From Chlorogloeopsis sp. ULAP01 (GTDB taxonomy: Bacteria; Cyanobacteriota; Cyanobacteriia; Cyanobacteriales; Nostocaceae), in contig NZ_JAUDRH010000014.1 in assembly GCF_030381805.1 (NCBI RefSeq), forward strand, positions 1 to 64,000: a DNA stretch of 64,000 bases. Reading direction: 5' to 3'. Positions 17,934 through 27,117 of the stretch are shown one piece after another. The position numbers and the translations under genes are program-made. The stretch's first letter is position 1, and every line of letters begins with the position of its first letter. The notes under the pieces were generated by a model. That model did not search any database, had not been told where the DNA came from, and saw only the letters and a program-made list of their open reading frames with translations.

Positions 17934-18470
17934 CTACTGAACTTGCCCAGCTTCGACTTTAACTTCGCCTCGAAACATATTCATACCACAGGTAAAGGTA
18001 TAAGTTCCTGGCTGGTTGGGAGTGAACTCAATCGGAGTAACTTGGTTCAGGGGCAGATCTTGGGCAATGTGGAAGTCAGGAAATCGGACTTCTTCAAGGC
18101 AACTGTTAGGATCTTTGCGGTAGAAGTTGAGCCGCACTCTTTGACCTGTATTAACTACAACTTGGCTTGGTTCATATCCACCATCAACAGTAATTGTTAC
18201 CTCCTGAATGCCCTGCTTTGATTGTGCTTTTTGTGATTTTGGCTTACTCAGTAAAAACCACCATAACTCCAGTCCGATCAATCCTAATCCACCAGCAGTA
18301 ACGGCTGCTTTTGTCCACAAGGGTTGTTCAATGCGACGAAACTGACTAGTTGGCTTTGTTTGAGATGGTTGCGTATGTTCGTGGGACATCTGTGCAACTA
18401 CTTTATCAGAAGCAATTCCAAACACCAACCCCAAGCTCGCAACACTGCCAATAATTGCTATTTTGTTCAT
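17934..18470 (-). CDS. Cupredoxin-domain protein of the copper operon
   Basis: About 178 residues from the preferred ATG at 18470 (MNKIAIIGSVASLGLVFGIA); the longer ORF from 18503 adds 11 residues. It has an N-terminal signal or anchor, a Ser/Gln/Pro-rich linker, a second hydrophobic segment (GLGLIGLELWWFLL) and then a cupredoxin domain (ITVDGGYEPSQVVVNTGQRV). Potential copper ligands are the cysteine in PNSCLEEV, the histidine in PDFHIAQD and the CGMNMF segment near the end. The type-1 arrangement is not classical. The domain lies outside the cytoplasm. It is the last gene after copA and a 26-codon ORF, so a role in binding or passing exported copper is likely. Confidence 0.8.
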   Translation of the reverse strand: MNKIAIIGSVASLGLVFGIASDKVVAQMSHEHTQPSQTKPTSQFRRIEQPLWTKAAVTAGGLGLIGLELWWFLLSKPKSQKAQSKQGIQEVTITVDGGYEPSQVVVNTGQRVRLNFYRKDPNSCLEEVRFPDFHIAQDLPLNQVTPIEFTPNQPGTYTFTCGMNMFRGEVKVEAGQVQ

Positions 18471-18511
18471 TATTTCAAAGTCTCCGTTGACGAATATAAC
18501 CAAATTGCAAG

Positions 18512-18592
18512 TTATACTAATGTGCCGGAAATAGCTCCAAGTAAAAATCCAAATCCTGCCAAAGTTGCGAAAAATGTTACTTTCTTGAGCAT
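18512..18592 (-). CDS. 26-residue hydrophobic peptide between copA and the cupredoxin gene
   Basis: ATG at 18592 to TAA at 18512 gives a peptide starting MLKKVTFFATLAGFGFLLGA and ending ISGTLV: two lysines, then one membrane-spanning stretch. AGGGAG stands just upstream (spacing about 8), a strong ribosome site for this genome. It starts 23 bp after the copA stop and ends 41 bp before the cupredoxin start, all on one strand, so it is very likely co-transcribed. It is too short for routine ORF calling. The role is unknown; small membrane peptides often modulate a neighbouring transporter. Confidence 0.55.
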   Translation of the reverse strand: MLKKVTFFATLAGFGFLLGAISGTLV

Positions 18593-18615
18593 CGTTACTA
18601 CTCCCTGTGATTTAT

Positions 18616-20883
18616 TCAACCAATTGTTTTCCGTCGGAAATTTCGCAAACGCAGGGCATTTGTGACTACCGACACGGAACTAAACGCCATTGCTGCACCT
18701 GCAATAATGGGGTTGAGCAGCCAACCGAAGAAGGGAAAAAGAATTCCTGCTGCAATTGGAATACCAGCGACGTTATAGATAAAGGCAAAAAAGAGATTCT
18801 GACGAATATTGCGAATTGTGGCACGAGAGAGTTGAATGGCGGTAACAATCCCTTGTAAATCCCCAGAAATGAGGGTGATATCACTTGCCGCGATCGCCAC
18901 ATCTGTTCCTGTGCCAATTGCTATCCCGACATCGGCTTGAGCTAGCGCTGGGGCATCATTAATGCCATCCCCAACCATTGCGACAATTTTGCCTTCCGAT
19001 TGAATTTTCTCCACAGTCTTGACTTTCTGATCCGGGCGAACTTCAGCAAAAACTCTCTTGATACCGACTTCACGAGCAATCACTTCGGCAGTGCGGCGAT
19101 TGTCTCCCGTCAACATCACTACTTCCAATCCCATTTTCTGCAATGCTCGAATCGCATTTACAGAAGATGGTTTCACCGCATCAGCAATGCCCATTATTGC
19201 TTGGATTTTGCTATTGATTGCAATCCAAATAACCGTCTTACCGAGATATTCCAGCCGATCCCAATGTTCCTGCAATGGATGTGTATCAATGCCTAACTCT
19301 CTCATCCAACGGTGGGTACCAATTTGTACCCATTGATTTGACACGTATCCTTGCACACCACTACCAGCGATCGCTTCAAAATCCTGTGCATCAGTTAACT
19401 CTATACCTTGAGATTGAGCATAGTTTACAACTGCTTCAGCCAATGGATGTTCTGAATTGCGTTCAACGGATGCTGCAAGACGTAGAAGATTTAGCTCATT
19501 GCTATTGGCTGTACCGTTGACAGTTACAAAGTCGGTGACAGTGGGCTTACCTTGGGTAATTGTACCCGTTTTGTCGAGGACAATTGTTTGTAGTTTGTGT
19601 CCCATTTCTAGACTTTCTGCACCTTTGATGAGGATGCCATTTTCTGCACCTTTGCCTGTGCCAACCATAATCGAGGTTGGAGTTGCTAGTCCTAAGGCAC
19701 AAGGACATGCAATAATTAGGACTCCGACTGTCGTAATTAGCGCCATCGTCACATTGCCCATGATGTTGTACCAGAGGATGAACGTAGCAATGGCAATGGC
19801 AATTACAGCAGGTACAAACCATCCTGTAACTTGATCGGCTAGTTTTTGAATTGGAGCTTTCGACCCTTGGGCTTGCTGTACTAGCTTGACAATCTGCGCC
19901 AAAAATGTATCTTTACCTACTCGTGTGGCTCGGAATTTGAAGCTACCAGTTTTGTTGATTGTAGCTCCAATCACTTCATCACCTAGTTGTTTCTTCACAG
20001 GAAGACTTTCGCCGGTTACCATTGCCTCATCAATGGTGGAGGAACCTTCAACAATCTCACCATCCACCGGAATCTTTTCACCCGGACGTACCAAAATCAC
20101 ATCGCCCTCAACCACCTCTACAATGGGTACATCAATCTCTTGCCCATTGCGAATGACTCGCGCCGTTTTCGCCTGCAAACCCATGAGTTTACGAATAGCT
20201 TCGGAAGTTTGTCCTTTAGCACGGTTCTCTAACAATCGTCCGAGCAAAATCAGGGTAATCACCACCGCAGAGATTTCGTAATACACATCGGGTGACAATC
20301 CCTGGTTCAGGAAAAATCCGGGGAAAAAGGTTGGAAAAAGTGAATAGAAAAAAGCAGCACTGGTTCCCAAAGCAACCAATGTATCCATAGTGGCGGTATG
20401 ACGCTTGAAGGCTTTCCAAGCTCCTTGATAAAAAGATTCACCGCTCCAAAATTGGATCGGGGCTGTTAAAACCAGCTGAAATAGAGGGTGGTGTAACCAA
20501 GCCGGAATCCAAGGCATATGCACCCCAGTCATCATTGGTAATCCTCCAATGACTAGGATGGTTGTAATCACTCCTCCCAAAATGAGCCGTCGTTTCAGTT
20601 TTCGCGATTCAGCCTGACGAGCTTCCTGCTCGGCATCTATTTGTGCGCTCATCATCTCTTGTTCTTGGAGGGGGTAGGCAGAGTATCCCGCTTGTGCGAT
20701 CGCCTGTTGAATTTCCTCCAGGTTAGTTTGCAGAGGGTTGTATTGAATAGTAGCCTGCTCTGCCCCGAAGTTCACACTGCACGCTTCTACTCCCGGTACT
20801 GAGCGAATAGCTTCTTCAATATTGTTGGCACAGGAGGCACAACTCATCCCCCGTAGTTTCAGATTGATATTTTCCATTGTCAA
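18616..20883 (-). CDS. copA: Copper-translocating P1B-type ATPase
   Basis: 755 residues. One N-terminal HMA domain with GMSCASC (Cys15, Cys18), six to eight membrane helices, CPC in LIIACPCALGLATP, the actuator TGE (MVTGESLPV), the phosphorylation site VLDKTGTITQG, the nucleotide-binding HP (RNSEHPLAEAV) and GDGINDAPALAQADVG. The CPC plus a C-terminal N-S/M-S pattern (GAAMAFSSVSVV) defines a Cu+ exporter. It pumps cytosolic copper out or into the thylakoid lumen. A ribosome site TAGGAGG precedes the ATG. Upstream is a decayed HMA chaperone gene; downstream are the 26-residue peptide and the cupredoxin gene. Confidence 0.96.
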   Translation of the reverse strand: MTMENINLKLRGMSCASCANNIEEAIRSVPGVEACSVNFGAEQATIQYNPLQTNLEEIQQAIAQAGYSAYPLQEQEMMSAQIDAEQEARQAESRKLKRRLILGGVITTILVIGGLPMMTGVHMPWIPAWLHHPLFQLVLTAPIQFWSGESFYQGAWKAFKRHTATMDTLVALGTSAAFFYSLFPTFFPGFFLNQGLSPDVYYEISAVVITLILLGRLLENRAKGQTSEAIRKLMGLQAKTARVIRNGQEIDVPIVEVVEGDVILVRPGEKIPVDGEIVEGSSTIDEAMVTGESLPVKKQLGDEVIGATINKTGSFKFRATRVGKDTFLAQIVKLVQQAQGSKAPIQKLADQVTGWFVPAVIAIAIATFILWYNIMGNVTMALITTVGVLIIACPCALGLATPTSIMVGTGKGAENGILIKGAESLEMGHKLQTIVLDKTGTITQGKPTVTDFVTVNGTANSNELNLLRLAASVERNSEHPLAEAVVNYAQSQGIELTDAQDFEAIAGSGVQGYVSNQWVQIGTHRWMRELGIDTHPLQEHWDRLEYLGKTVIWIAINSKIQAIMGIADAVKPSSVNAIRALQKMGLEVVMLTGDNRRTAEVIAREVGIKRVFAEVRPDQKVKTVEKIQSEGKIVAMVGDGINDAPALAQADVGIAIGTGTDVAIAASDITLISGDLQGIVTAIQLSRATIRNIRQNLFFAFIYNVAGIPIAAGILFPFFGWLLNPIIAGAAMAFSSVSVVTNALRLRNFRRKTIG

Positions 20884-20920
20884 ACCTCCTAACGACGTCT
20901 TGAACTACTTTTTAAAGAAT

Positions 20921-21023
20921 TTAGTGGGAGGTAACGGTATAACCTACGGCTGTAATTGCTTCTGTGATGCTATTCTCTACAGGCAGAACAAGCCGTGTTA
21001 GAAACTTTGAGTTGAAGTGTCAT
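20921..21023 (-). pseudogene. Remnant of an HMA-type copper chaperone
   Basis: From ATG at 21023 the reading is MTLQLKVSNTACSAC, the start of an HMA chaperone with its CxxC, then a stop two codons later. Shifting frame right after the CxxC gives VENSITEAITAVGYTVTSH* ending at 20921, the end of such a chaperone. The middle of the ~64-residue domain is missing, apparently by deletion between its two similar helices, with a one-base frame change. It lies 37 bp upstream of copA on the same strand, where copZ-like genes are often found. Confidence 0.7.
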
Positions 21024-21499
21024 CTGATGTACTGTACTTGATCAATTAATCCCATTTTGAAATCTCCATCTTGCTGGAGAGTCAAGGGGTAGTGAGAAAA
21101 AATTTTTTAACAGTACCTTTGAGAGTACAAACAAAACTTCGTAACTCTACTAATGGCTACCGTTTATCTGCTGTACTCTATGTCAAAAAGATGACGATTT
21201 TAAATTAAGTAGCTAATATATAATTTGACATAGCAATTGTGATACGATTTTGGATTTTAAATTTTCTACCTACTGCCTTAACTTTCTAGATTTAAAGCAA
21301 GTAGTGTTATTTCCAAGTCAAGCTATTAACTACAAAAGTATTTCCCAAAGTTTCAATCATACTAATATTTAATCTATTAATATGGGCAAAATTGAATATT
21401 AATTTAAATATTTCAGTAATAATTATTGATACTTGAACAATTATTAAATTTTATAAAAATTAAATTGTAAGCCTTAAACATGGCTGGAGAGATTTATCA
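21024..21499. other. Divergent intergenic region, copper operon / vWA gene
   Basis: About 475 bp, very A/T-rich on the right side, with no supportable gene. It must hold the promoter of the copper operon (minus) and of the vWA gene (plus). I did not find a clear CueR- or CopY-like dyad. Confidence 0.4.
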
Positions 21500-22960
21500 A
21501 TGAATTTTAATAAATACTTCAAGCATTGGTTGAGCTTTACTTCCATCCAAAGTGTTGTTTTTTTAGCTCTAATATTAACTTTTTCTGACTTGAGAGTATT
21601 GGCTCAGAATATCCCTAAAGGTGGTATAGACTGGATTTTGCTCATAGATACTTCTGCTTCTATGCGTGGTATAGGCGGCACAAAAAATATCTTTGCTCAA
21701 GTAAAGAATTCTATAACTGAATTTGTCAATACTGCTAGATTGGGTGATACGGTTACTATCTATTCTTTTGATAAAGATATAACTTTAAATGCCAATAATA
21801 TCACGATTAGCAGTAATCTCGATCGCGGTCAACTTAAGCAAATAATTAACTCACTCCAGGCTCAAGGTGTGCGTACTCACACAGGCAAAGCGGTGCAGAA
21901 GGCACTACAACATTCTGCATTGTTAAATCAACGTACTGATGCTCTCGGTCGCACTGTGAGTATTGTATTTTTGACAGACGGATTAGAAGATGTACGTGGT
22001 ATTCCTAATCCAGTTTCTATTCCTAGTAATACCCAACTTTTACCCCAGCAACAATGCAAACCATATGTATTTTTTGTATCTTTAGGGCTGAAAGAACACG
22101 AAAAGCAATTGAATGACTTCGCCAGCAACCCAGCACTTTGTAGCAAAGGACAAGTATTGCGAGATCCTGGGGGAGTTCAGCTTAATAAGTTAGCTCAAAA
22201 TATCCGACCTATGCTAGTTCAACCCAAGCTAGATGTCAATTTACCTAAAATCAATTCACAGCCAGTATTGCCTGGAACAACGACTAAACCGCTTAATATT
22301 AATGGCATTAGTAATGTCAATGCTACGGTCAATTTGCAATTACAAGACTTAAATCAAAGTGGCATTAAGTTAATTCCACCTAAGAACACAATCGACTTAG
22401 TTGCGAATAAACCAACAGTCATTCCCGTGCGTTTGCAGATACCAGCAGAGGCTAGGGGAGGAGTTCATAGCTTGCGCTTGGTGTTGACAACCGCAGACAA
22501 AGCGATCGCACCAATTACATTAGACTTGCCTGTAACTATTAAACCAACGCTAGAATTGCAACCTACGCAGATAGATTTTGGCTCCACCGAAGCAGGTAAA
22601 ACAACCAAAACCCAAACTTTAGTAGTCAAAAGTAATATATCCGCAACAGCTAAATTACAACTGCAAGGCAATCCCAAAGACATTTCCATAGCACAACCTT
22701 CAGGAGCCTTATCCTTGCAAGTCGGAGCAACTAAAATTCCTGTGCAGTTAGGGGTTGTTGATAGCAGTTCTGAAGGTAAACGCACCTTAACCTTGGTACT
22801 TACTCCAGATGATGCGATCGCAAATCCGATCAATGCAGAAGTTCATCTAGATATTTTGATGCCACTGGGACGAAAAATCCTTACCTGGTTGCTCTTAGTG
22901 CTGCTAGTGGAATGTAAGCTATTAGACAATCTACTTTCAAAGTACAATCCTCTGAATTAA
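21500..22960 (+). CDS. Secreted or membrane-anchored von Willebrand factor A protein
   Basis: 486 residues. An N-terminal signal sequence (VVFLALILTFSDLRVLAQ) is followed by a vWA domain with a complete MIDAS start DTSASM, the following threonine and the aspartate in VFLTDGLEDV. It therefore can bind a divalent cation and a protein ligand. After it come two beta-rich, Ig-like repeats (residues about 250-450) with the phrase LQPTQIDFGSTEAGKTTK. A hydrophobic C-terminal segment (ILTWLLLVLLVE) likely anchors it. No signature links it to chelatases. It is alone between the copper operon and hypB. Function unknown. Confidence 0.82.
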   Translation: MNFNKYFKHWLSFTSIQSVVFLALILTFSDLRVLAQNIPKGGIDWILLIDTSASMRGIGGTKNIFAQVKNSITEFVNTARLGDTVTIYSFDKDITLNANNITISSNLDRGQLKQIINSLQAQGVRTHTGKAVQKALQHSALLNQRTDALGRTVSIVFLTDGLEDVRGIPNPVSIPSNTQLLPQQQCKPYVFFVSLGLKEHEKQLNDFASNPALCSKGQVLRDPGGVQLNKLAQNIRPMLVQPKLDVNLPKINSQPVLPGTTTKPLNINGISNVNATVNLQLQDLNQSGIKLIPPKNTIDLVANKPTVIPVRLQIPAEARGGVHSLRLVLTTADKAIAPITLDLPVTIKPTLELQPTQIDFGSTEAGKTTKTQTLVVKSNISATAKLQLQGNPKDISIAQPSGALSLQVGATKIPVQLGVVDSSSEGKRTLTLVLTPDDAIANPINAEVHLDILMPLGRKILTWLLLVLLVECKLLDNLLSKYNPLN

Positions 22961-23245
22961 TATTTTTCCTATTAGTACTATTAGTAATTTATGGAACTTA
23001 AGCAAAATTTCTCTAAAACCCTCTTTTCTCCGTGTTCTCTGTGTTCTCTGCGGTTAATTCTTCCGTAACTCATGCGTAAGTCAGCATCAATAAACTAAAA
23101 ATACAAAACCTGATTTGTTTAAGAAACTAAGATTCTTAATAATAGAGCAAGCTCCACGTTTAATTTGCTTAATACTTAATCTGAAATATGTTATAAACTT
23201 GAAAAATTTCACTAGATTTTATAGCTAAAGTTTAATATTTGAGTT

Positions 23246-24106
23246 TTAAATACTTGACATATTTGCTACTTTTTTGGTTAACCACTCATACCAATTCTCT
23301 AATCCGGTTCCGGTGAGTGCAGAAACTTGAAAAATTTGAATATGAGGATTCACCTGCTGGGCATATTCTATACACTTTTGTACATCAAACTGCACGTAAG
23401 GTAATAAATCAATTTTAGTGAGAATCATAATCTCACTAGCGCGGAATATATGGGGATATTTTATCGGCTTATCTTCTCCTTCTGTCACAGAGAGAATTAC
23501 TACTTTCAGATTTTCTCCTAAATCAAATAAAGCCGGGCAAACAAGATTACCAACATTTTCAATCATCACAACAGAATCTAGAGGTGGATTCAGTTGTTGT
23601 AATCCTCTGTCTATCATTGCGGCATCAAGATGACAACCTGTTCCTGTATTTATTTGTACAACCTTACAGCCTGTTTCTTGAATTTTTTTAGCATCATTAA
23701 TTGTTTCTTGATCGCCTTCAATGACACTGATTGTTAAATTATTTTTTAAATCATGAATCGTACGCGTTAAGAGGGTAGTTTTACCGGCACCTGGAGAACT
23801 CATGAGATTAAGAGCAAGAATATTTCTACCTTTAAACCATCCGCGATTTTGGGCTGCAATTAAGTTATTTTTTGCTAAGATATCTTTTTCTAAAGATATA
23901 GTTGTGCCATGTATTTTGGCATGAACTTGTGATGCTTCGTGATTGTCTCCGTGACTGTGAGAATGGGTAATCACAGTACCATCTGGTAATGTGTGGGTGT
24001 GAGAGTGGTGACTGTTACCGTTGGCATGAATTGTTACTGATTCACCTGTTTCCAAATTGGCAATTTTAGCGTTACTATCATCAGAACAACCGCAGGTTAC
24101 ACACAT
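23246..24106 (-). CDS. hypB: Hydrogenase nickel incorporation GTPase HypB
   Basis: 286 residues. The N terminus has the high-affinity nickel motif MCVTCGCSD. A histidine-rich stretch follows (HANGNSHHSHTHTL and HSHSHGDNH) that can store nickel. The SIMIBI GTPase part has the P-loop SSPGAGKTTLL, the DxxG-like region VIEGDQET and the metal-binding cysteine/histidine loop INTGTGCHLDA, with the base-specificity motif LTKIDL. It works with HypA to deliver nickel to the HupL precursor. It is the last gene of the hyp operon and overlaps hypA by 10 bases. Confidence 0.96.
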   Translation of the reverse strand: MCVTCGCSDDSNAKIANLETGESVTIHANGNSHHSHTHTLPDGTVITHSHSHGDNHEASQVHAKIHGTTISLEKDILAKNNLIAAQNRGWFKGRNILALNLMSSPGAGKTTLLTRTIHDLKNNLTISVIEGDQETINDAKKIQETGCKVVQINTGTGCHLDAAMIDRGLQQLNPPLDSVVMIENVGNLVCPALFDLGENLKVVILSVTEGEDKPIKYPHIFRASEIMILTKIDLLPYVQFDVQKCIEYAQQVNPHIQIFQVSALTGTGLENWYEWLTKKVANMSSI

Positions 24107-24438
24107 ATTTCCTCTATTTCTATTTCTTTAATTTTCAGTTCTTCACCAGCTATTAAATCTATTTTTACACTGCCACACTGGCACTTTCCAAAGGGTTGTT
24201 CTAGAGGAATATTTGCCCCGCATTCGCGACATTTTCCTAAGCCTGGAGTTTCTATAATTTCTAATTTTGCTCCTTCTAAAACTGTACCCTGAGAACAGAT
24301 ATCAAAACAAAATTGTATGGCATCGGGCATGATGGCTGATAGTTTGCCTATTTCTAATAATACTCGTTGCACTTTTGAACCTTGGGCGTGTTCGGATACA
24401 ATTGCGATGATATTTTGGGTGATTCCTAGTTCATGCAT
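24097..24438 (-). CDS. hypA: Hydrogenase maturation nickel metallochaperone HypA
   Basis: 113 residues. It begins MHELGITQNI, giving the nickel-binding Met-His-Glu start. The zinc site is CRECG about residue 73 and GKCQCG about residue 90. It docks on HypB and on the hydrogenase large subunit to insert nickel. It overlaps hypB by 10 bases (translational coupling). Upstream is the inverted repeat that separates it from hypE. Confidence 0.96.
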   Translation of the reverse strand: MHELGITQNIIAIVSEHAQGSKVQRVLLEIGKLSAIMPDAIQFCFDICSQGTVLEGAKLEIIETPGLGKCRECGANIPLEQPFGKCQCGSVKIDLIAGEELKIKEIEIEEICV

Positions 24439-24486
24439 AATATTTAAACGTAGACGCGTAGCGGCTTCCCGTAGGGTACCACAAAG
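24439..24486 (+). repeat. 48-bp inverted repeat, left copy, flanking hypE
   Basis: This sequence begins AATATTTAAACGTAGACGCG and runs to TACCACAAAG. It recurs as an exact reverse complement at 25735-25782. Beyond the perfect core both copies continue with similar GACACGAAG / TACACAAAG units. It lies between hypA and hypE. Confidence 0.9.
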
Positions 24487-24507
24487 GACACGAAGGACAC
24501 GAAGTAA

Positions 24508-25611
24508 TTAACAAATTCTTGGTAGTTGATCGCCGACAAGCATATCAACGATACGTTCTGCGCCAAAAATAGTTTTTAACAAAACAATTCCTGGGGGAGA
24601 GGATATAACTTCGCCAATAATGCAAGAATTTTTCCCGGCTGGATGAGATTGCATGGCTGATAAAACTTTATCAGCATTCTCACGCCCTACCACAACTACT
24701 AATTTACCTTCGTTGGCTAGATATAAAGGATCTAAACCTAATATTTCGCAGACACCTTTTACTTGTTCTCGAATTGGTATAGATTGTTCATTTACGCGAA
24801 TTGCGACATTAGAACTGAGGGCAAATTCATTTAAAACGGTAGCTAAACCACCACGTGTAGCATCCCGCATGGCATGAATTTCTGGACAAATGTCGAGAAT
24901 TGTTTCTACCAAATCATGTAGTGGCTGACAGTCACTTTCGATATCTGTTTCTAATGCTAATTCTCCACGAGCAATTAAAATTGCTGTACCATGATTGCCC
25001 AATTCACCATTAATAATTACTACATCTTTTGGTTGAATATTATGGGCAGAAATAGCAACACCTGGACGAATTACACCAATACCTGTTGTATTAATAAATA
25101 ATTTATCTGCTGCACCGCGATGTACTACTTTTGTGTCACCAGTGACAATTTGGATGTCAGCTTTTTTAGCAGCAGCTTGCATACTATTGGCAACGCGCCG
25201 CAAAGTTTCTATTGGTAATCCTTCTTCTAAAATAACGCTACAAGTGAGATATAAAGGTTTGGCACCACTCACCGCTAAATCATTAATAGTACCATTGACT
25301 GCTAATTCTCCTATATCACTACCAGGAAAAAATAACGGATCGACGACATAGGAATCAGTAGTAAAAGCAAGGCGATCGCCTTGTTGCATGAGACTCGTTA
25401 AATTGAAAGTTGCTTGGTCTTCTAATTGTGAGAGAATCGGATTATCAAAATTACTGACAAAAATATCATCAATTAAATCGCGCATCGCTTTACCACCGCT
25501 ACCATGCGCGAGAGTAATATTGGTATCATGTACTTTACTGCGGCGACGGCGAACTTGTTCAATTTTTTGAAAGAGTGAATTTGCTGAGGAATTAGCAGAG
25601 AAAATATTCAT
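24508..25611 (-). CDS. hypE: Hydrogenase maturation factor HypE
   Basis: 367 residues, AIRS/PurM-like ATPase. The N-terminal part has LAHGSGGKAMRDLI and TDSYVVDPLFFPGSDIGELA; the C terminus is PRIC, whose last cysteine accepts the carbamoyl group from HypF and is dehydrated to thiocyanate for the active-site cyanide. The first ~30 residues before DTNITLAHGSGG are typical of cyanobacterial HypE. The gene is on the same strand and in the usual place (hypD, hypE, hypA, hypB), but it is enclosed by 48-bp inverted repeats and separated from hypD by 237 bp, longer than the other operon gaps. Confidence 0.96.
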   Translation of the reverse strand: MNIFSANSSANSLFQKIEQVRRRRSKVHDTNITLAHGSGGKAMRDLIDDIFVSNFDNPILSQLEDQATFNLTSLMQQGDRLAFTTDSYVVDPLFFPGSDIGELAVNGTINDLAVSGAKPLYLTCSVILEEGLPIETLRRVANSMQAAAKKADIQIVTGDTKVVHRGAADKLFINTTGIGVIRPGVAISAHNIQPKDVVIINGELGNHGTAILIARGELALETDIESDCQPLHDLVETILDICPEIHAMRDATRGGLATVLNEFALSSNVAIRVNEQSIPIREQVKGVCEILGLDPLYLANEGKLVVVVGRENADKVLSAMQSHPAGKNSCIIGEVISSPPGIVLLKTIFGAERIVDMLVGDQLPRIC

Positions 25612-25734
25612 ATTTAATCAATCATTATCAACTTTATACACCTTTCTAAACGTGTCTCCCAGCATATTTATCTTTGGTAATTTGAACAGTGACAAATGGC
25701 ATAATTACTTTTCTTTCTTTGTGTACTTTGTGTA

Positions 25735-25782
25735 CTTTGTGGTACCCTACGGGAAGCCGCTACGCGTCTACGTTTAAATATT
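25735..25782 (-). repeat. 48-bp inverted repeat, right copy, flanking hypE
   Basis: Exact reverse complement of 24439-24486 by base-by-base reading. It lies between the hypD stop (25849) and the hypE start (25611). In the polycistronic RNA the two copies could pair over 48 bp with hypE in the loop. Confidence 0.9.
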
Positions 25783-25848
25783 CTTCAGCAGTAAAATGTG
25801 TTACGGCTATGCAAGGATTTGAGAGTTTAAGTAACGCACCTCCAAATC

Positions 25849-26994
25849 CTATACCTTTACCCTCTCTTTCCCAGTCTCTCTCTCCTTCACTACCTGAGAA
25901 AAGCGCCCATATTTGTAATAAGCGGCACAAGCACCTTCTGAGGAAACCATACAAGTTCCTATTGGGGTTTCTGGAGTGCAAGCTGTACCAAAAACTTTGC
26001 ATTGCCAAGGCTTCAATACGCCTTTGAGAATCTCTCCACACTGACAAGCTTTATGATCGGCAACTTTCAGATTGGGAATAGTAAATTTATGTTCGGCATC
26101 AAACTGGGCATATTCAGAACGAATTTTGAATCCCGAATCAGGTATGTCACCCAAGCCGCGCCAATCAAATGTTTCTCGCACTTCAAAAACTTTATTCATA
26201 GCAGCGATCGCTACTTTATTCCCTGCTTTCTCTACCAGTCGATTATATTGATTTTCAACTTCGCAGCGATTATCTACTAGTTGTTGCAACAGCATCCAAA
26301 TTGATTGGAGGATGTCTAAAGGTTCAAAGCCTGAAATCACAATCGGCTTGTGGTACTGTCGGGAAATAAATTGATATGGATCGGTACCAATTACCATACT
26401 GACATGACCAGGGCCGATAAATCCATCCAGTTGCAAGTCAGGATTATCTAGTAGTGCTTGCAAAGCGGGAATCACAAGGACATGATTGCAAAACATACTA
26501 AAGTTATTAATATTTTCTGCGGCTGCTTGCAAGATGGTGAAAGCGGTACTGGGGGCTGTGGTTTCAAAACCTAAGGCAAAAAATACAACTTCTTTATCAG
26601 GGTTATCCTTGGCTATTTTCAGACTATCTAAGGGAGAATAAAGCATACGGATATCTGCGCCTTGAGCTTTGGCTTGCAGTAGGCTTGTCTTAGAACCTGG
26701 TACTCGCATCGCATCGCCAAAGGTGGCAAAGATGACGTTGGGATTTTGAGAGATAGCGATCACATCATCTAGTCTACCTTTTGGCATGACGCACACTGGA
26801 CAACCAGGCCCGTGAATTAGTTCAATTGCTTTAGGTAAAACTTCTTCAATACCATATTTAAAAATAGAATGGGTATGACCGCCACATACTTCCATAATTT
26901 TGATCGGTTTTTCTAGTATGGGGCAAAGTTTTTCTATTTGCCAGAGTAATGCCTCTGCTTTATGAGGATCACGAAATTCATCAACGTATTTCAT
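25849..26994 (-). CDS. hypD: Hydrogenase maturation FeS protein HypD
   Basis: 381 residues. Conserved segments are present: MEVCGGHTHSIFKYG (first active cysteine), HGPGCPVCVMPKG, the TFGDAMRVPGS region, GFETTAPSTAF, and the C-terminal [4Fe-4S] cysteines in PWQCKVFGTACTPETPIGTC and SSEGACAAYYKY. With HypC it holds the Fe(CN)2CO unit built from HypE-derived cyanide. The last ~15 residues after YKYGRFS are not conserved-looking and may come from repeat DNA next to the stop. It follows hypC in the operon after a repeat-bearing 123-bp gap. Confidence 0.96.
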   Translation of the reverse strand: MKYVDEFRDPHKAEALLWQIEKLCPILEKPIKIMEVCGGHTHSIFKYGIEEVLPKAIELIHGPGCPVCVMPKGRLDDVIAISQNPNVIFATFGDAMRVPGSKTSLLQAKAQGADIRMLYSPLDSLKIAKDNPDKEVVFFALGFETTAPSTAFTILQAAAENINNFSMFCNHVLVIPALQALLDNPDLQLDGFIGPGHVSMVIGTDPYQFISRQYHKPIVISGFEPLDILQSIWMLLQQLVDNRCEVENQYNRLVEKAGNKVAIAAMNKVFEVRETFDWRGLGDIPDSGFKIRSEYAQFDAEHKFTIPNLKVADHKACQCGEILKGVLKPWQCKVFGTACTPETPIGTCMVSSEGACAAYYKYGRFSQVVKERETGKERVKV

Positions 26995-27026
26995 ATAAAT
27001 GTTAGTAGTTAGTAGTTAGTAGTTAG

Positions 27027-27092
27027 TAGGGGCAGGTTTTGTTGATTATCTTTCGGTTAAAACTGACAATTATTTTCTAAACCCGCCCGTAC
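27027..27092. repeat. GGGGCAGGTTTT...ACCCGCCCGTAC repeat, copy 2
   Basis: Lies between hypC and hypD, preceded by tandem GTTAGTAGTTAGTA units. It is related to 16431-16492 and 57808-57872. Confidence 0.65.
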
Positions 27093-27117
27093 AGTAGTTA
27101 GTAGGTAGTAGTATCCA

